Origin: Paenalcaligenes suwonensis
Lineage (GTDB): Bacteria > Pseudomonadota > Gammaproteobacteria > Burkholderiales > Burkholderiaceae_B
Direction: 5' to 3'
DNA length: 64,000 nucleotides
NCBI RefSeq assembly: GCF_011290505.1
Contig: NZ_JAANPV010000006.1
Span: forward strand, 124,001 to 188,000
Part shown: positions 1 to 7,131 of the stretch, one piece after another
How positions within the stretch are numbered: the first letter of the stretch is position 1
Layout: every line of letters starts with the position of its first letter
Notes under the pieces: generated by a model
What the model was told of the DNA's origin: nothing
What the model saw: the letters and a program-made list of their open reading frames with translations, nothing else
The model's database searches: none
Translations under genes and position numbers: made by a program

Positions 1-1
1 G

Positions 2-202
2 CGTGAACACAACGGCTACGATATGTGTGATTCGGCTCTGTATGTATGCCATCCTGACGGCCCCTTACTACGTCCCGACGAACGTATGGTTTCCGCACCC
101 CGTATAGGAGTGGACTATGCCGGAGAATGGGCACTAAAACCGTTGCGATTTTTGCTAGATGGTAATCGCTATATCTCTAAACCCGCCCCTAAAACTGTTT
201 GA
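2..202 (+). CDS. 3-methyladenine DNA glycosylase (AAG/MPG family), 3' end only
   Basis: The frame is open from the window edge to a TGA at 200-202, giving about 66 residues. The run RIGVDYAGEWALKPLRF followed by a Gly-Asn and YISK matches the conserved C-terminus of the AAG/MPG family, in which a GEWA-KPLRF block precedes a G-S-P-W/Y-V-S ending. Family members excise alkylated bases such as 3-methyladenine in base-excision repair. The catalytic part lies outside the window. The next gene starts 19 bases downstream on the same strand and may be co-transcribed. Confidence 0.85.
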   Translation, partial: REHNGYDMCDSALYVCHPDGPLLRPDERMVSAPRIGVDYAGEWALKPLRFLLDGNRYISKPAPKTV

Positions 203-221
203 CCTGCACTGACTACCGCCT

Positions 222-638
222 ATGACCTCCACATCCCCCATAGACCCTTTGTTGCAGATTGCCCTAGCCCCTTGGGTACAACTAGAACAGCTGCAACAAC
301 TAGAGCGCTCACCCCAACACATACACTTAGCGTTAAGCCTTGCCCCTTTGCTGCTGCAACACCCCGAACACTATGCTCATAGCCTTCACGCTTTAGCGGG
401 CAGTGCCATGAGCTGTTTAGTAGAAGGTGCGCTGCAACCAGGCTTTACCCAACGCAATGTGGCTCTACATGCGAGTTTGATTCACCCCGAGCCCAGTCAA
501 CGTGTAGTGCTACACGCTCGCTTATCCCGACAAGGACGTAGCGTGTCGTTTGCCGAGGCTAGCCTTTATAACGAAGACAATATAGTGATTGCACACTATC
601 AAGGCACTTACGCGTTACTGAACGCTGCACAGGCCTAA
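222..638 (+). CDS. Hotdog-fold (PaaI-like) thioesterase family protein
   Basis: A 138-residue protein. The C-terminal half (about residues 75-133) has the alternating strands of a PaaI/4HBT hotdog domain: a strand ending in arginines, then GRSVSFAEASLYNED and IVIAHYQGTYAL, which resembles the family's G-R-S-x-x-x-x-E-A-x-x-x-D-E followed by A-x-x-x-G-T-F/Y. Such proteins usually hydrolyse acyl-CoA thioesters in the cytoplasm. The N-terminus (residues 1-60) is Gln/Leu-rich and unusual for the family, and I see no clear catalytic Asp/Glu in the expected N-terminal helix, so activity is uncertain. It starts 19 bp after the glycosylase gene on the same strand. Confidence 0.6.
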   Translation: MTSTSPIDPLLQIALAPWVQLEQLQQLERSPQHIHLALSLAPLLLQHPEHYAHSLHALAGSAMSCLVEGALQPGFTQRNVALHASLIHPEPSQRVVLHARLSRQGRSVSFAEASLYNEDNIVIAHYQGTYALLNAAQA

Positions 639-744
639 ATAACCTCTTACCATACAAAAGTTAGCGATAAATACAGTCGTTATCCAGAATCAGTAGTGAG
701 GGTAAAAAGCCCACCGATCAATCACTGTCTGCTGTAGCCTAAGG

Positions 745-982
745 CTGCGAAAGTATTTTTTTATTTGAGACACCAAATAAAAAAATACTTCCATCCGCCT
801 TTCCTTCATTGCATGCATAGGATTTAAGGCAGGTGATTTTTGTAGGTATGCACACTTCTGTATAGAAAGGGCTGTAAACCCAGCAATAGCGAAATACTCC
901 GGGGAAGCGGAGGAAAACTTTTTTGATTTGGTGTCTCAAATCACAAAAAGTTGTTCCGCAGTCCCCCAGCGCATGCAATGAA
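745..982. repeat. Nested inverted-repeat element with two hairpins and complementary loops
   Basis: This gene-free stretch holds three layers of symmetry. First, a perfect 16-bp-arm hairpin at 751-766/775-790 has the 8-nt loop GAGACACC. Second, an imperfect hairpin at about 916-950 has the loop GGTGTCTC, the exact reverse complement of the first loop; together ATTTGAGACACCAAAT (763-778) and its reverse complement (926-941) form a 16-bp inverted repeat inside arms of roughly 60 bp (745-808 and 897-961). Third, TTCATTGCATGC (805-816) is repeated inverted at 971-982. No transposase, target-site duplication or convincing ORF is seen. It could be a MITE-like element, a cruciform-forming site or a structured RNA. 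Confidence 0.7.
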
Positions 983-990
983 TCTGAACC

Positions 991-2154
991 TTAACGATCA
1001 AATCGCGAAGGGTCTAACAAGATACGTCGGTCCACATCCTGTATATCGCGCACCCCACATAACCCCATAGAAACACTTAGCTCATTCGCTAAAATCTCTA
1101 AGGCTCGCGTAACACCGGCTTGGCCTGCTGCCCCCAACGCATAGAGAAACGCTCTACCAATCATGGTGGCATTAGCACCCAGTGCCACAGAGCGTAAGAC
1201 ATCCTGCCCTGAACGTACCCCGCTATCCAACCAAATCTCGGTTTGATTACCCACAGCATCCACAATAGATGGCAAACATGCGATGGTAGACGGTGCGCCA
1301 TCCAATTGGCGGCCGCCGTGGTTAGACACCACAATGGCATCTGCCCCTGCATCAACCGCATGACGTGCATCTTCGGCTTCCATAATGCCTTTAAGCACTA
1401 ACTTGCCACCCCAGCACTTTTTAATCCACTCTACGTCATCCCAACACAAGGTGGGATCGAACTGCTGCTGTGTCCACGACGCCAACGTGCCCAAGTCATC
1501 CACACCAGCCGCATGACCAATAATATTGCCAAAGGTGCGACGCTTGGTTTTTAGCATGCCTTGGCACCAACGCAAGCGCGTTGCCAAATTCAGCATGTTC
1601 ATCAAGGTAGGACGTGGCGGAACAGATAAACCGTTACGGATGTCTTTATGACGTTGGCCCAATACCTGTAAATCTAAGGTCAGTACCAAGGCAGAGCAAT
1701 TAGCCGCTTTGGCACGGTTAATTAATGCTTCGATAAATTGTCTATCGCGCATCACATACAGTTGGAACCAAAATGGTGCTTGCGTATGCTCGGCTACATC
1801 CTCTAATGAGCAAATACTCATTGTGGATAAGGTAAAAGGCACACCAAAATCACGCGCCGCACGAGCCGCTAAGATTTCACCGTCTGCATGCTGCATGCCT
1901 GTCAGGCCGGTAGGAGCCAGCGCCACAGGTATACTCACAGGCTGCCCCAACATAGTGGTCGCTAAACTGCGCCCTTCTATATTGACCGCCACGCGCTGCT
2001 TGAACTTCAACTGCTGCATGTCGGACTCGTTATCCCTGTAGGTGGACTCTGTCCATGAACCCGAATCTACATAGTCATAAAACATTTTGGGCACGCGGCG
2101 ACGCGCCAACTGCTGAAAATCAGAAATACACGTAATCTTGGACAGATTATCCAC
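991..2154 (-). CDS. lldD: FMN-dependent alpha-hydroxy-acid (L-lactate) dehydrogenase
   Basis: A 387-residue protein, typical length for the FMN-dependent alpha-hydroxy-acid dehydrogenase family. Landmarks in order: IPVALAPTGLTGMQHADGE near residue 75 (FMN binding), FQLYVMRDR, the LTLDLQVLGQR segment, KGIMEAEDARHAVDAGADAIVVSNHGGRQLDG around residues 255-285 with the catalytic His and the substrate-binding Arg, and LDSGVRSGQDVLRSVALGA near residue 310. It would oxidise L-lactate, or a related 2-hydroxy acid, to the keto acid and pass electrons to the respiratory chain. It stands alone, without a permease or LldR-type regulator beside it, so substrate specificity is not settled. Confidence 0.88.
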   Translation of the reverse strand: MDNLSKITCISDFQQLARRRVPKMFYDYVDSGSWTESTYRDNESDMQQLKFKQRVAVNIEGRSLATTMLGQPVSIPVALAPTGLTGMQHADGEILAARAARDFGVPFTLSTMSICSLEDVAEHTQAPFWFQLYVMRDRQFIEALINRAKAANCSALVLTLDLQVLGQRHKDIRNGLSVPPRPTLMNMLNLATRLRWCQGMLKTKRRTFGNIIGHAAGVDDLGTLASWTQQQFDPTLCWDDVEWIKKCWGGKLVLKGIMEAEDARHAVDAGADAIVVSNHGGRQLDGAPSTIACLPSIVDAVGNQTEIWLDSGVRSGQDVLRSVALGANATMIGRAFLYALGAAGQAGVTRALEILANELSVSMGLCGVRDIQDVDRRILLDPSRFDR

Positions 2155-2380
2155 TTCGGCTCTCCAAAGGGCTCATAAATAAAGCAATACTACACACCAA
2201 CCACCACGCCAGTGTGCGAAAACATCAAGCGTAACGCTTGTACGCGCTACTAGGCCAGTGCAATCACTAGAATTTTGCCTAGCGGCACTCAAAATGCCGC
2301 ACTTTTCGCCCTTCAAACAGCTCAAGAACTGACCAAAACAGAAAATTTCTCTATAAATTGGCTTTGCATATCAAAAAACG

Positions 2381-2410
2381 TTGACACATTAAGAAATACA
2401 GTGCTATAGT
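2381..2410 (+). promoter_or_regulatory. Sigma70-type promoter of the first tRNA-Arg gene
   Basis: TTGACA at 2381-2386 is separated by 18 bp from TATAGT at 2405-2410, which ends 12 bp before the tRNA 5' end. The segment from TGCTATAGTTT to the tRNA is nearly repeated before the second copy. Confidence 0.75.
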
Positions 2411-2422
2411 TTCTTTCTCACA

Positions 2423-2499
2423 GCGGCTGTAGCTCAGTTGGATAGAGTACTTGGCTACGAACCAAGGGGTCGTGAGTTCGAATCTTGCCAGCCGCGCCA
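2423..2499 (+). tRNA. tRNA-Arg (anticodon ACG), copy 1
   Basis: 77 nt with an encoded CCA. The acceptor stem GCGGCTG pairs with CAGCCGC before discriminator G and CCA. The anticodon stem CTTGG/CCAAG closes a CTACGAA loop with anticodon ACG, read as ICG after deamination, for CGU/CGC/CGA codons. The T arm contains GTTCGAATC. It is identical base for base to the copy at 3225-3301. Confidence 0.95.
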
Positions 2500-2507
2500 T
2501 ATTTAGT

Positions 2508-2539
2508 AAAAAAGCCATTTCTTCGGAAATGGCTTTTTT
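2508..2539 (+). terminator. Rho-independent terminator of tRNA-Arg copy 1
   Basis: A-tract, stem GCCATTTC, TTCG tetraloop, stem GAAATGGC and a T-tract, nine bases after the tRNA end. The A and T tracts extend the stem, so it could work on both strands. Confidence 0.9.
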
Positions 2540-2588
2540 ATTTTCTGCTTGTATAGAGATCACCTGCTAGGGTGACTCTATACAGCAG

Positions 2589-3059
2589 CTATCGCTCAGA
2601 TAGTTCTACACCACAACCATCCCCAAAACCATCGTGCACCCATACCATCACAGGTACGGGGTAACTCCATCCTCCTGCCTTCCACCAGCATTCTGCAAAC
2701 CACGCTTTAGTCGTGTTGGCAGCAATACTTAGACCATCAAAATCTTCGTCTACGAAGTAATCTTCATGAAACGCGTCCATCTTATCTAAGCCCATAGAAA
2801 GCTCCATCGCTCTGCCTGGGAAAATCGTAGGATCGCTGTTATCTACTTTGTTATTTTCACCGCTGTAGTAAATCCACGCTGACGGGATTTCTAGGCCATC
2901 TTCGCCAAAGAAAATTTGCACTTCAGCGCTACGAACAGTATCAGGCACGGGTTGCGTAAACAGCTCGCGAAACTTGTTAATCACGTGCGTAGAGGCTTTG
3001 TCTAGGCAACGTCTATAACGCGCTTGAAACTGTGCGGCACTTAACCCAAATGGAACCAT
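2589..3059 (-). CDS. Hypothetical protein lying between two identical tRNA-Arg genes
   Basis: I do not recognise this family. The ATG at 3059 is preferred because AGGGAG (3069-3074) lies 9 nt upstream; an in-frame ATG at 3089 would add ten residues. The product has about 156 residues, is acidic and rich in aromatic residues, with no signal peptide or membrane segment. The last third (FAECWWKAGGWSYPVPVMVWVHDGFGDGCGVEL) is notably Trp- and Gly-rich. It is convergent with both tRNAs and flanked by a direct repeat of about 120 bp, so it may be a small cargo gene at a tRNA site. Confidence 0.6.
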   Translation of the reverse strand: MVPFGLSAAQFQARYRRCLDKASTHVINKFRELFTQPVPDTVRSAEVQIFFGEDGLEIPSAWIYYSGENNKVDNSDPTIFPGRAMELSMGLDKMDAFHEDYFVDEDFDGLSIAANTTKAWFAECWWKAGGWSYPVPVMVWVHDGFGDGCGVELSER

Positions 3060-3183
3060 GCGTAGAAACTCCCTGTGCAAAAACGGCATGTAGCCTAATG
3101 ACTAAGCCGCATCATAACACTCCACTTTGACACAACTACCAAGACGATTACATGGTTATATTCCCCAACTAGCAAATAATGCT

Positions 3184-3212
3184 TGCGTCTGTATTATTGT
3201 TAATGCTATAGT
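3184..3212 (+). promoter_or_regulatory. Promoter of the second tRNA-Arg gene
   Basis: TTGCGT (3184-3189), a 17-bp spacer and TATAGT (3207-3212), ending 12 bp before the tRNA. The -10 region is shared with copy 1, but the -35 box differs (TTGCGT against TTGACA), so the two tRNAs may be expressed at different strengths. Confidence 0.6.
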
Positions 3213-3224
3213 TTACTTCTCACA

Positions 3225-3301
3225 GCGGCTGTAGCTCAGTTGGATAGAGTACTTGGCTACGAACCAAGGGGTCGTGAGTTCGAATCTTGCCAGCCGCGCC
3301 A
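3225..3301 (+). tRNA. tRNA-Arg (anticodon ACG), copy 2
   Basis: Identical to the tRNA at 2423-2499 over all 77 nt including CCA. The duplication covers the upstream CACA, the tRNA and the following terminator, about 120 bp in all. Confidence 0.95.
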
Positions 3302-3309
3302 TATTTAGT

Positions 3310-3342
3310 AAAAAAGCCATTTCTTCGGAAATGGCTTTTTTT
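3310..3342 (+). terminator. Rho-independent terminator of tRNA-Arg copy 2
   Basis: The same GCCATTTC-TTCG-GAAATGGC hairpin with A and T tracts as after copy 1. The two flanks diverge just after the T-tract. Confidence 0.9.
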
Positions 3343-3417
3343 ATTTGTCTTTCTCTACGCTACATCGCTTGACTCGTTATTCATAGCGACGTTGAGTAGA
3401 TACCAACCTACCCGTCT

Positions 3418-3738
3418 TTACTGAAAAGAAACCGGCAACAATCCTTGTGCCTGTAAATTCGGCTTTTCATACACTGAATCTTCCGCCGGATAGCGCAAGC
3501 CCTCTACCCCCTTTGCTTTAGCAGCAGCCCAAATGCTACTTTCCCCCGCGGGTAAGGTATTCGCTTGCTGCTCGTACGACGGGTCATCAAACGCCAGCAA
3601 TGGCGAAACAAAACGCCAACCGCGCTGCTCAAAAGCCTGAATAACCTCGGCAATAGTATCCGCATTGATTTGATTGGTATGCAGTAACAGCACATGAGCA
3701 GGGCTTTGCTCTAACACTTGTGAAGCCAAGTCTTCATA
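3418..3738 (-). pseudogene. Polysaccharide deacetylase, 3' fragment
   Basis: About 106 C-terminal residues of a polysaccharide deacetylase-like protein remain. HVLLLHTNQINADTIAEVI is the family's core histidine strand, followed by the RGWRFVSPLLAFDDPSY block and a C-terminal tail ending near YPAEDSVYEKPNLQAQGL. The N-terminal metal-binding part of the NodB domain (D-D and H-x-x-x-H) is absent. Upstream the sequence changes within a few bases, near 3735-3750, into an unrelated autotransporter fragment in another frame, and the only start is a TTG without a Shine-Dalgarno sequence. A functional product is unlikely. Confidence 0.75.
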
Positions 3739-4361
3739 GTACTGAGATCCTTAGCACTAAAGTGTCCCCCGTCCTCTATACGTATCTCAGCAGCATCTGC
3801 ACCGTTACCTAGAGATCCTACCACCCTTACCTGATCTGTAACCCGTATCGATGAGTTTGCTCCCGATACTCACACCGTAGAACCTGCACCGGATTCATTG
3901 ATATACATTCTATTTGCGGTAAGAGAACCGCCATTGGTGACCTCTACCAACCCTTTACCCTTAGGTGAGCTGGTATCTGGCGCCGTACCTATAGATAGAA
4001 GATCCTCTGTAATAAAGCTGGACCCAGCCCCATCTACTAACAACTCCCCCGTACTCGACACGCCCACATCGACAGTATCGGTAGCCTTAACGGTTGCTCC
4101 ACCTTTGACCTCTAAACGGCCATGTGTCGAACTACCTATGGTCAAAGGATTAGACAGATTCCATGTATCCGAGCCAGCTGTTACTTGAGCTTTTTTCACT
4201 ACGAGCAGCAATTGTTAGGCTACGTTAAGTTTTCTGCTTACATAGCGACTAGTAGCCCGACTCGTCATTGACAGCGCATTGCGCACCTCCGTCACTTCCA
4301 CATAAAAACATAGCGTTAACGCTATTAACATTATCGCGATATTCTCAATATTCAGTTTCAA
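3739..4361 (-). pseudogene. Autotransporter passenger remnant with in-frame stops
   Basis: One reading frame from a TTG at 4361 encodes a hydrophobic N-terminal stretch (IAIMLIALTLCFYV), a TAA at 4215-4217, then repeats such as STHGRLEVKGGATVKATDTV and a related block ending in GELLVDG. These are typical of the beta-helical passenger of AIDA-type autotransporters. A TGA (3870-3872) then interrupts the phrase GAGSTV/VSGANSSIRV, and the same frame continues as repeat-like sequence to about 3740. No translocator beta-barrel follows. This is the decayed 5' part of a type V secretion adhesin, joined to the deacetylase fragment. Confidence 0.65.
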
Positions 4362-4502
4362 AAGATACAGTCACCTCTCAATCTATTCACTTCTCTGTTG
4401 CATAACCTTGCTAATAACGCCACACTTTTTTAGTGCAGTAAGTGGCGACATTAGCTGTCAAAACAGCTACAAACTCTCGCTAAACAGGGGGGTAATGAGG
4501 GC

Positions 4503-5507
4503 TCAGTTTTGTAACTGATCCAACACACCATCTACCGCAAAATGCGTGGCTTGTATGTCTGCCCACGAACCCAGCACATCGGTAGGATTAACAAGCCTAA
4601 GTGCGGGAAAAACCCCTGCCTGCTTCGCCACCACATCAGGGTCCCGTACCCGGTAGTTGAGCTCGCTCAACACAACTTGAATATCTGGTGTATATAAAAA
4701 CCGTAAAAAGGCCGTCGCCAGATCTCGGCTACCACGTTCGTCTGCTACGTTATCAACCACCGCCACAGGGAATTCAGCTAACACACTGCTAGGCGGCACA
4801 ACAATTTCAAAACCTTGATCTCTAAACTCTGGGCTGTTGATGATGTTGCGCTCTTCGAACTCAAAAGTTAGCAATACATCGGCTTGGCCATTTTGAGCAA
4901 AAGCGACAGTGGCCCCTCTGCTACCAGTAGGAAAATTCTCTACATTAGCCAGCAACTTACCTACGAAATCTCGTATTTGTGTCTCATCCCCGTTAAAGGC
5001 ATGATGCGCATATAACCAGGCGCCCAAATAACTGTACCGTGCATTGCCTGAGGTCTTGGGGTTTGAAAAAACGAGGCTCACATCCTCGCGTACGAGATCA
5101 TCCCAGTCTTGAATTTTTTTAGGATTACCTTTACGCACCAAAAATGTGATGGTGCTGTAGTAAGGCGAACTGTTATACGGCAGGCGTTCTGCCCAGTCTT
5201 CAGCCACAATGCCCCGCTCTACCAGAGCAGCGATATCAGTGACCTGATTTAAGGTCACCACATCGACTTTTTTACCTTGAATAATGTCTTGGGCTTGACG
5301 CGAGCTACCCGCGAAAGACTGATCTATCTTGATGCTTTGCCCAGTTTTTTGCTGCCAATGCTCTACAAATTTGGGATTTACTGCCGCAAAGGTTTCACGC
5401 GCCACGTCAAACGATGCATTTAATAAGCTACTGGCCTGCGCCATAACACTAGAACTACTGATCACAGCAAACAGCGCCAATACCCCTGTCATTATTTTCA
5501 TCGTCAT
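4503..5507 (-). CDS. sbp: Sulfate/thiosulfate ABC transporter, periplasmic binding protein
   Basis: 334 residues with a Sec signal peptide ending VMAQA near residue 25. Family landmarks are LLNASFDVARETFAAVNPKF at the mature N-terminus, DQSFAGSSRQAQDIIQG, VVTLNQVTDIAAL, NPKTSGNARYSYLGAW and TGSRGATVAF. These match Sbp/CysP proteins, which bind sulfate in the periplasm and deliver it to CysTWA. GGAG lies 6 nt before the ATG at 5507. No cysTWA genes are adjacent, so it probably works with a permease encoded elsewhere, or is a paralogue. Confidence 0.9.
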   Translation of the reverse strand: MTMKIMTGVLALFAVISSSSVMAQASSLLNASFDVARETFAAVNPKFVEHWQQKTGQSIKIDQSFAGSSRQAQDIIQGKKVDVVTLNQVTDIAALVERGIVAEDWAERLPYNSSPYYSTITFLVRKGNPKKIQDWDDLVREDVSLVFSNPKTSGNARYSYLGAWLYAHHAFNGDETQIRDFVGKLLANVENFPTGSRGATVAFAQNGQADVLLTFEFEERNIINSPEFRDQGFEIVVPPSSVLAEFPVAVVDNVADERGSRDLATAFLRFLYTPDIQVVLSELNYRVRDPDVVAKQAGVFPALRLVNPTDVLGSWADIQATHFAVDGVLDQLQN

Positions 5508-5559
5508 CTGCTACTCCACATAAGACTGGCCTTGCAGCCAAACTATTTATCCATGCAAA

Positions 5560-5830
5560 GCATTATGAGTAGCAATTATAAAAACACGAACAACATTATC
5601 CTTATTCTCTTATAACCACCATTTTATTTTAATAAATTCAACTTATTTTTTATTTAAATTAACACAAACAAATCAAACAAAAAAATAAAATATCATTATT
5701 TAAAAAACACCCATACCAATAAAAACCATTCAAAAATAATTCAATAAATACACAACCACATATTACTTAACAAACAAAAATAAATAAAAATTTGAATCCA
5801 TATATTAATTCGGTTAGCATTAAAAAATCC
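5560..5830. other. AT-rich intergenic stretch
   Basis: About 270 bp made almost only of A, T and AAC/AAT-type runs, far more AT-rich than its neighbours. It lies between the divergent sbp gene and an exported-protein gene. I find no ORF with a ribosome-binding site. At its right edge CCTCAAC (5829-5835) and GTTGAGG (5853-5859) form a hairpin followed by TTTTA. It may hold divergent promoters and nucleoid-protein binding sites. Confidence 0.6.
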
Positions 5831-5937
5831 TCAACAACTCTCAATGCCATACGTTGAGGTTTTATCACTACCCAAAACACCCTCGTTGTGCGGTAATAGT
5901 AAACACGCAGTACCACGAACCTCGACCAAGAGCTGCC

Positions 5938-7122
5938 ATGCCTACTCAAACTTTCGCAGGCCTAAAGCCTACCCCCCGCCGCTCGTCACACACTAGGCGC
6001 TCTACGTCCACAACCTCTCCTGCTCATCGCTACCGCGTGGTTGCTACCTGCATACTGGGCTGCAGTCTGCTCGCTGCTACCGCACCACCCGCCTTGGCCG
6101 CTAGCAGCAAAGATGAGTCCGCACTATACAAGTTGTACGATGTACTGGCCGAACGGCTGTTAAGCGATAGACCACTAGAAGAAACCTTGGTGAATGCTTT
6201 CCCCATCAAACGTCCCATCAGTTACTTCGAGCAGCAATTTGACGAAGAACAAGACAGCAAACAACTCTCTACCCCAGACCCAAGCATTAGCCCTGACGAG
6301 TGGGAAGCCATACAAAATTCTGATATTGATGCTTACTCTGAGTCCGGCAATATCTCGTATGCCTTAATGGATTTAGATAATGATGGGCAGCGCGACCTAA
6401 TTATTGAAAGCTATATAGGCGGTACGGGGCTTTTTAGTTATACCGGCGTACTTAAGCGCTCAGGTGCACAGTTTGTGCCTCACACCGTTGCCGCACTCGA
6501 GGATGACTCTCTCATGCCAGGAGAGCTGTTTACCGAAAATGGTAGGGGCGCGAATCAGTGGAGCACATGGGTAGACATCAACGGGCAAATTTATGCCGTG
6601 TTTTTCAATGGTACCTTTGGGCAAGAAAAATTTTACTTATTGCGTCCGTTTCATCATGAAGCCGAAGTGCCCGTCATTACCGTCACCTATAAAACTGAGT
6701 TCACAGGGCTAACACCGCCTGACAAGAGCGCACGCAATAACCTTGCCACCTACATTGATCAGAAAAAACTCTTTCACGACTTGAACACCATGCAAGATAC
6801 CCAGGTGGTGAACAACGACGGCCCTACCGCCGTATGCCCCGTGCCTGCAGATACCCCTCCCGAAGAAATTGACGCTTACTCCATGGGCAGCGCACTGCAT
6901 TACAGCGTAGATGGCATAGGCAACGTACCTGTGTGGGCAGACACTTCGTGCTATGTGGGTTCTGTCTATAGTTACTTTGGTTTGGCTCCTGGTGCCAGAC
7001 GCGCCGAAGCACAAATACTGCTACGCGACCCCTATACCCCCGACAGCGAAGAACTATCTGAAATCACTGTATGGGGTGCCAGAAAACTGCATACTATCTC
7101 CGTAGGCTGGGAAAAATTCTAA
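5938..7122 (+). CDS. Exported protein with a DxDNDGxRDL calcium-loop-like motif, unknown function
   Basis: The ATG at 5938 is preferred; upstream in-frame starts are TTG-type without a ribosome site. The 394-residue product begins with a long basic, Ser/Thr-rich n-region, then VVATCILGCSLLAATAPPALAAS, a likely Sec signal peptide. The mature part contains LMDLDNDGQRDLIIESYIGG, an FG-GAP/VCBS-like loop (D-x-D-N-D-G-x-x-D), followed by mixed beta sequence with two cysteines near the C-terminus. I do not recognise a family. It is convergent with the 571-residue gene, 9 bp away. Confidence 0.65.
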   Translation: MPTQTFAGLKPTPRRSSHTRRSTSTTSPAHRYRVVATCILGCSLLAATAPPALAASSKDESALYKLYDVLAERLLSDRPLEETLVNAFPIKRPISYFEQQFDEEQDSKQLSTPDPSISPDEWEAIQNSDIDAYSESGNISYALMDLDNDGQRDLIIESYIGGTGLFSYTGVLKRSGAQFVPHTVAALEDDSLMPGELFTENGRGANQWSTWVDINGQIYAVFFNGTFGQEKFYLLRPFHHEAEVPVITVTYKTEFTGLTPPDKSARNNLATYIDQKKLFHDLNTMQDTQVVNNDGPTAVCPVPADTPPEEIDAYSMGSALHYSVDGIGNVPVWADTSCYVGSVYSYFGLAPGARRAEAQILLRDPYTPDSEELSEITVWGARKLHTISVGWEKF

Positions 7123-7131
7123 GCTGTTTTC

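Noticed and set aside
739-978. 79-codon minus-strand ORF inside the inverted-repeat element
   Set aside because: Its codons read through two hairpins; no ribosome site, no family resemblance, low-complexity coding from the repeats.
2423-3301. CRISPR-like repeat pair
   Set aside because: Only two copies, and both are tRNA genes with terminators.
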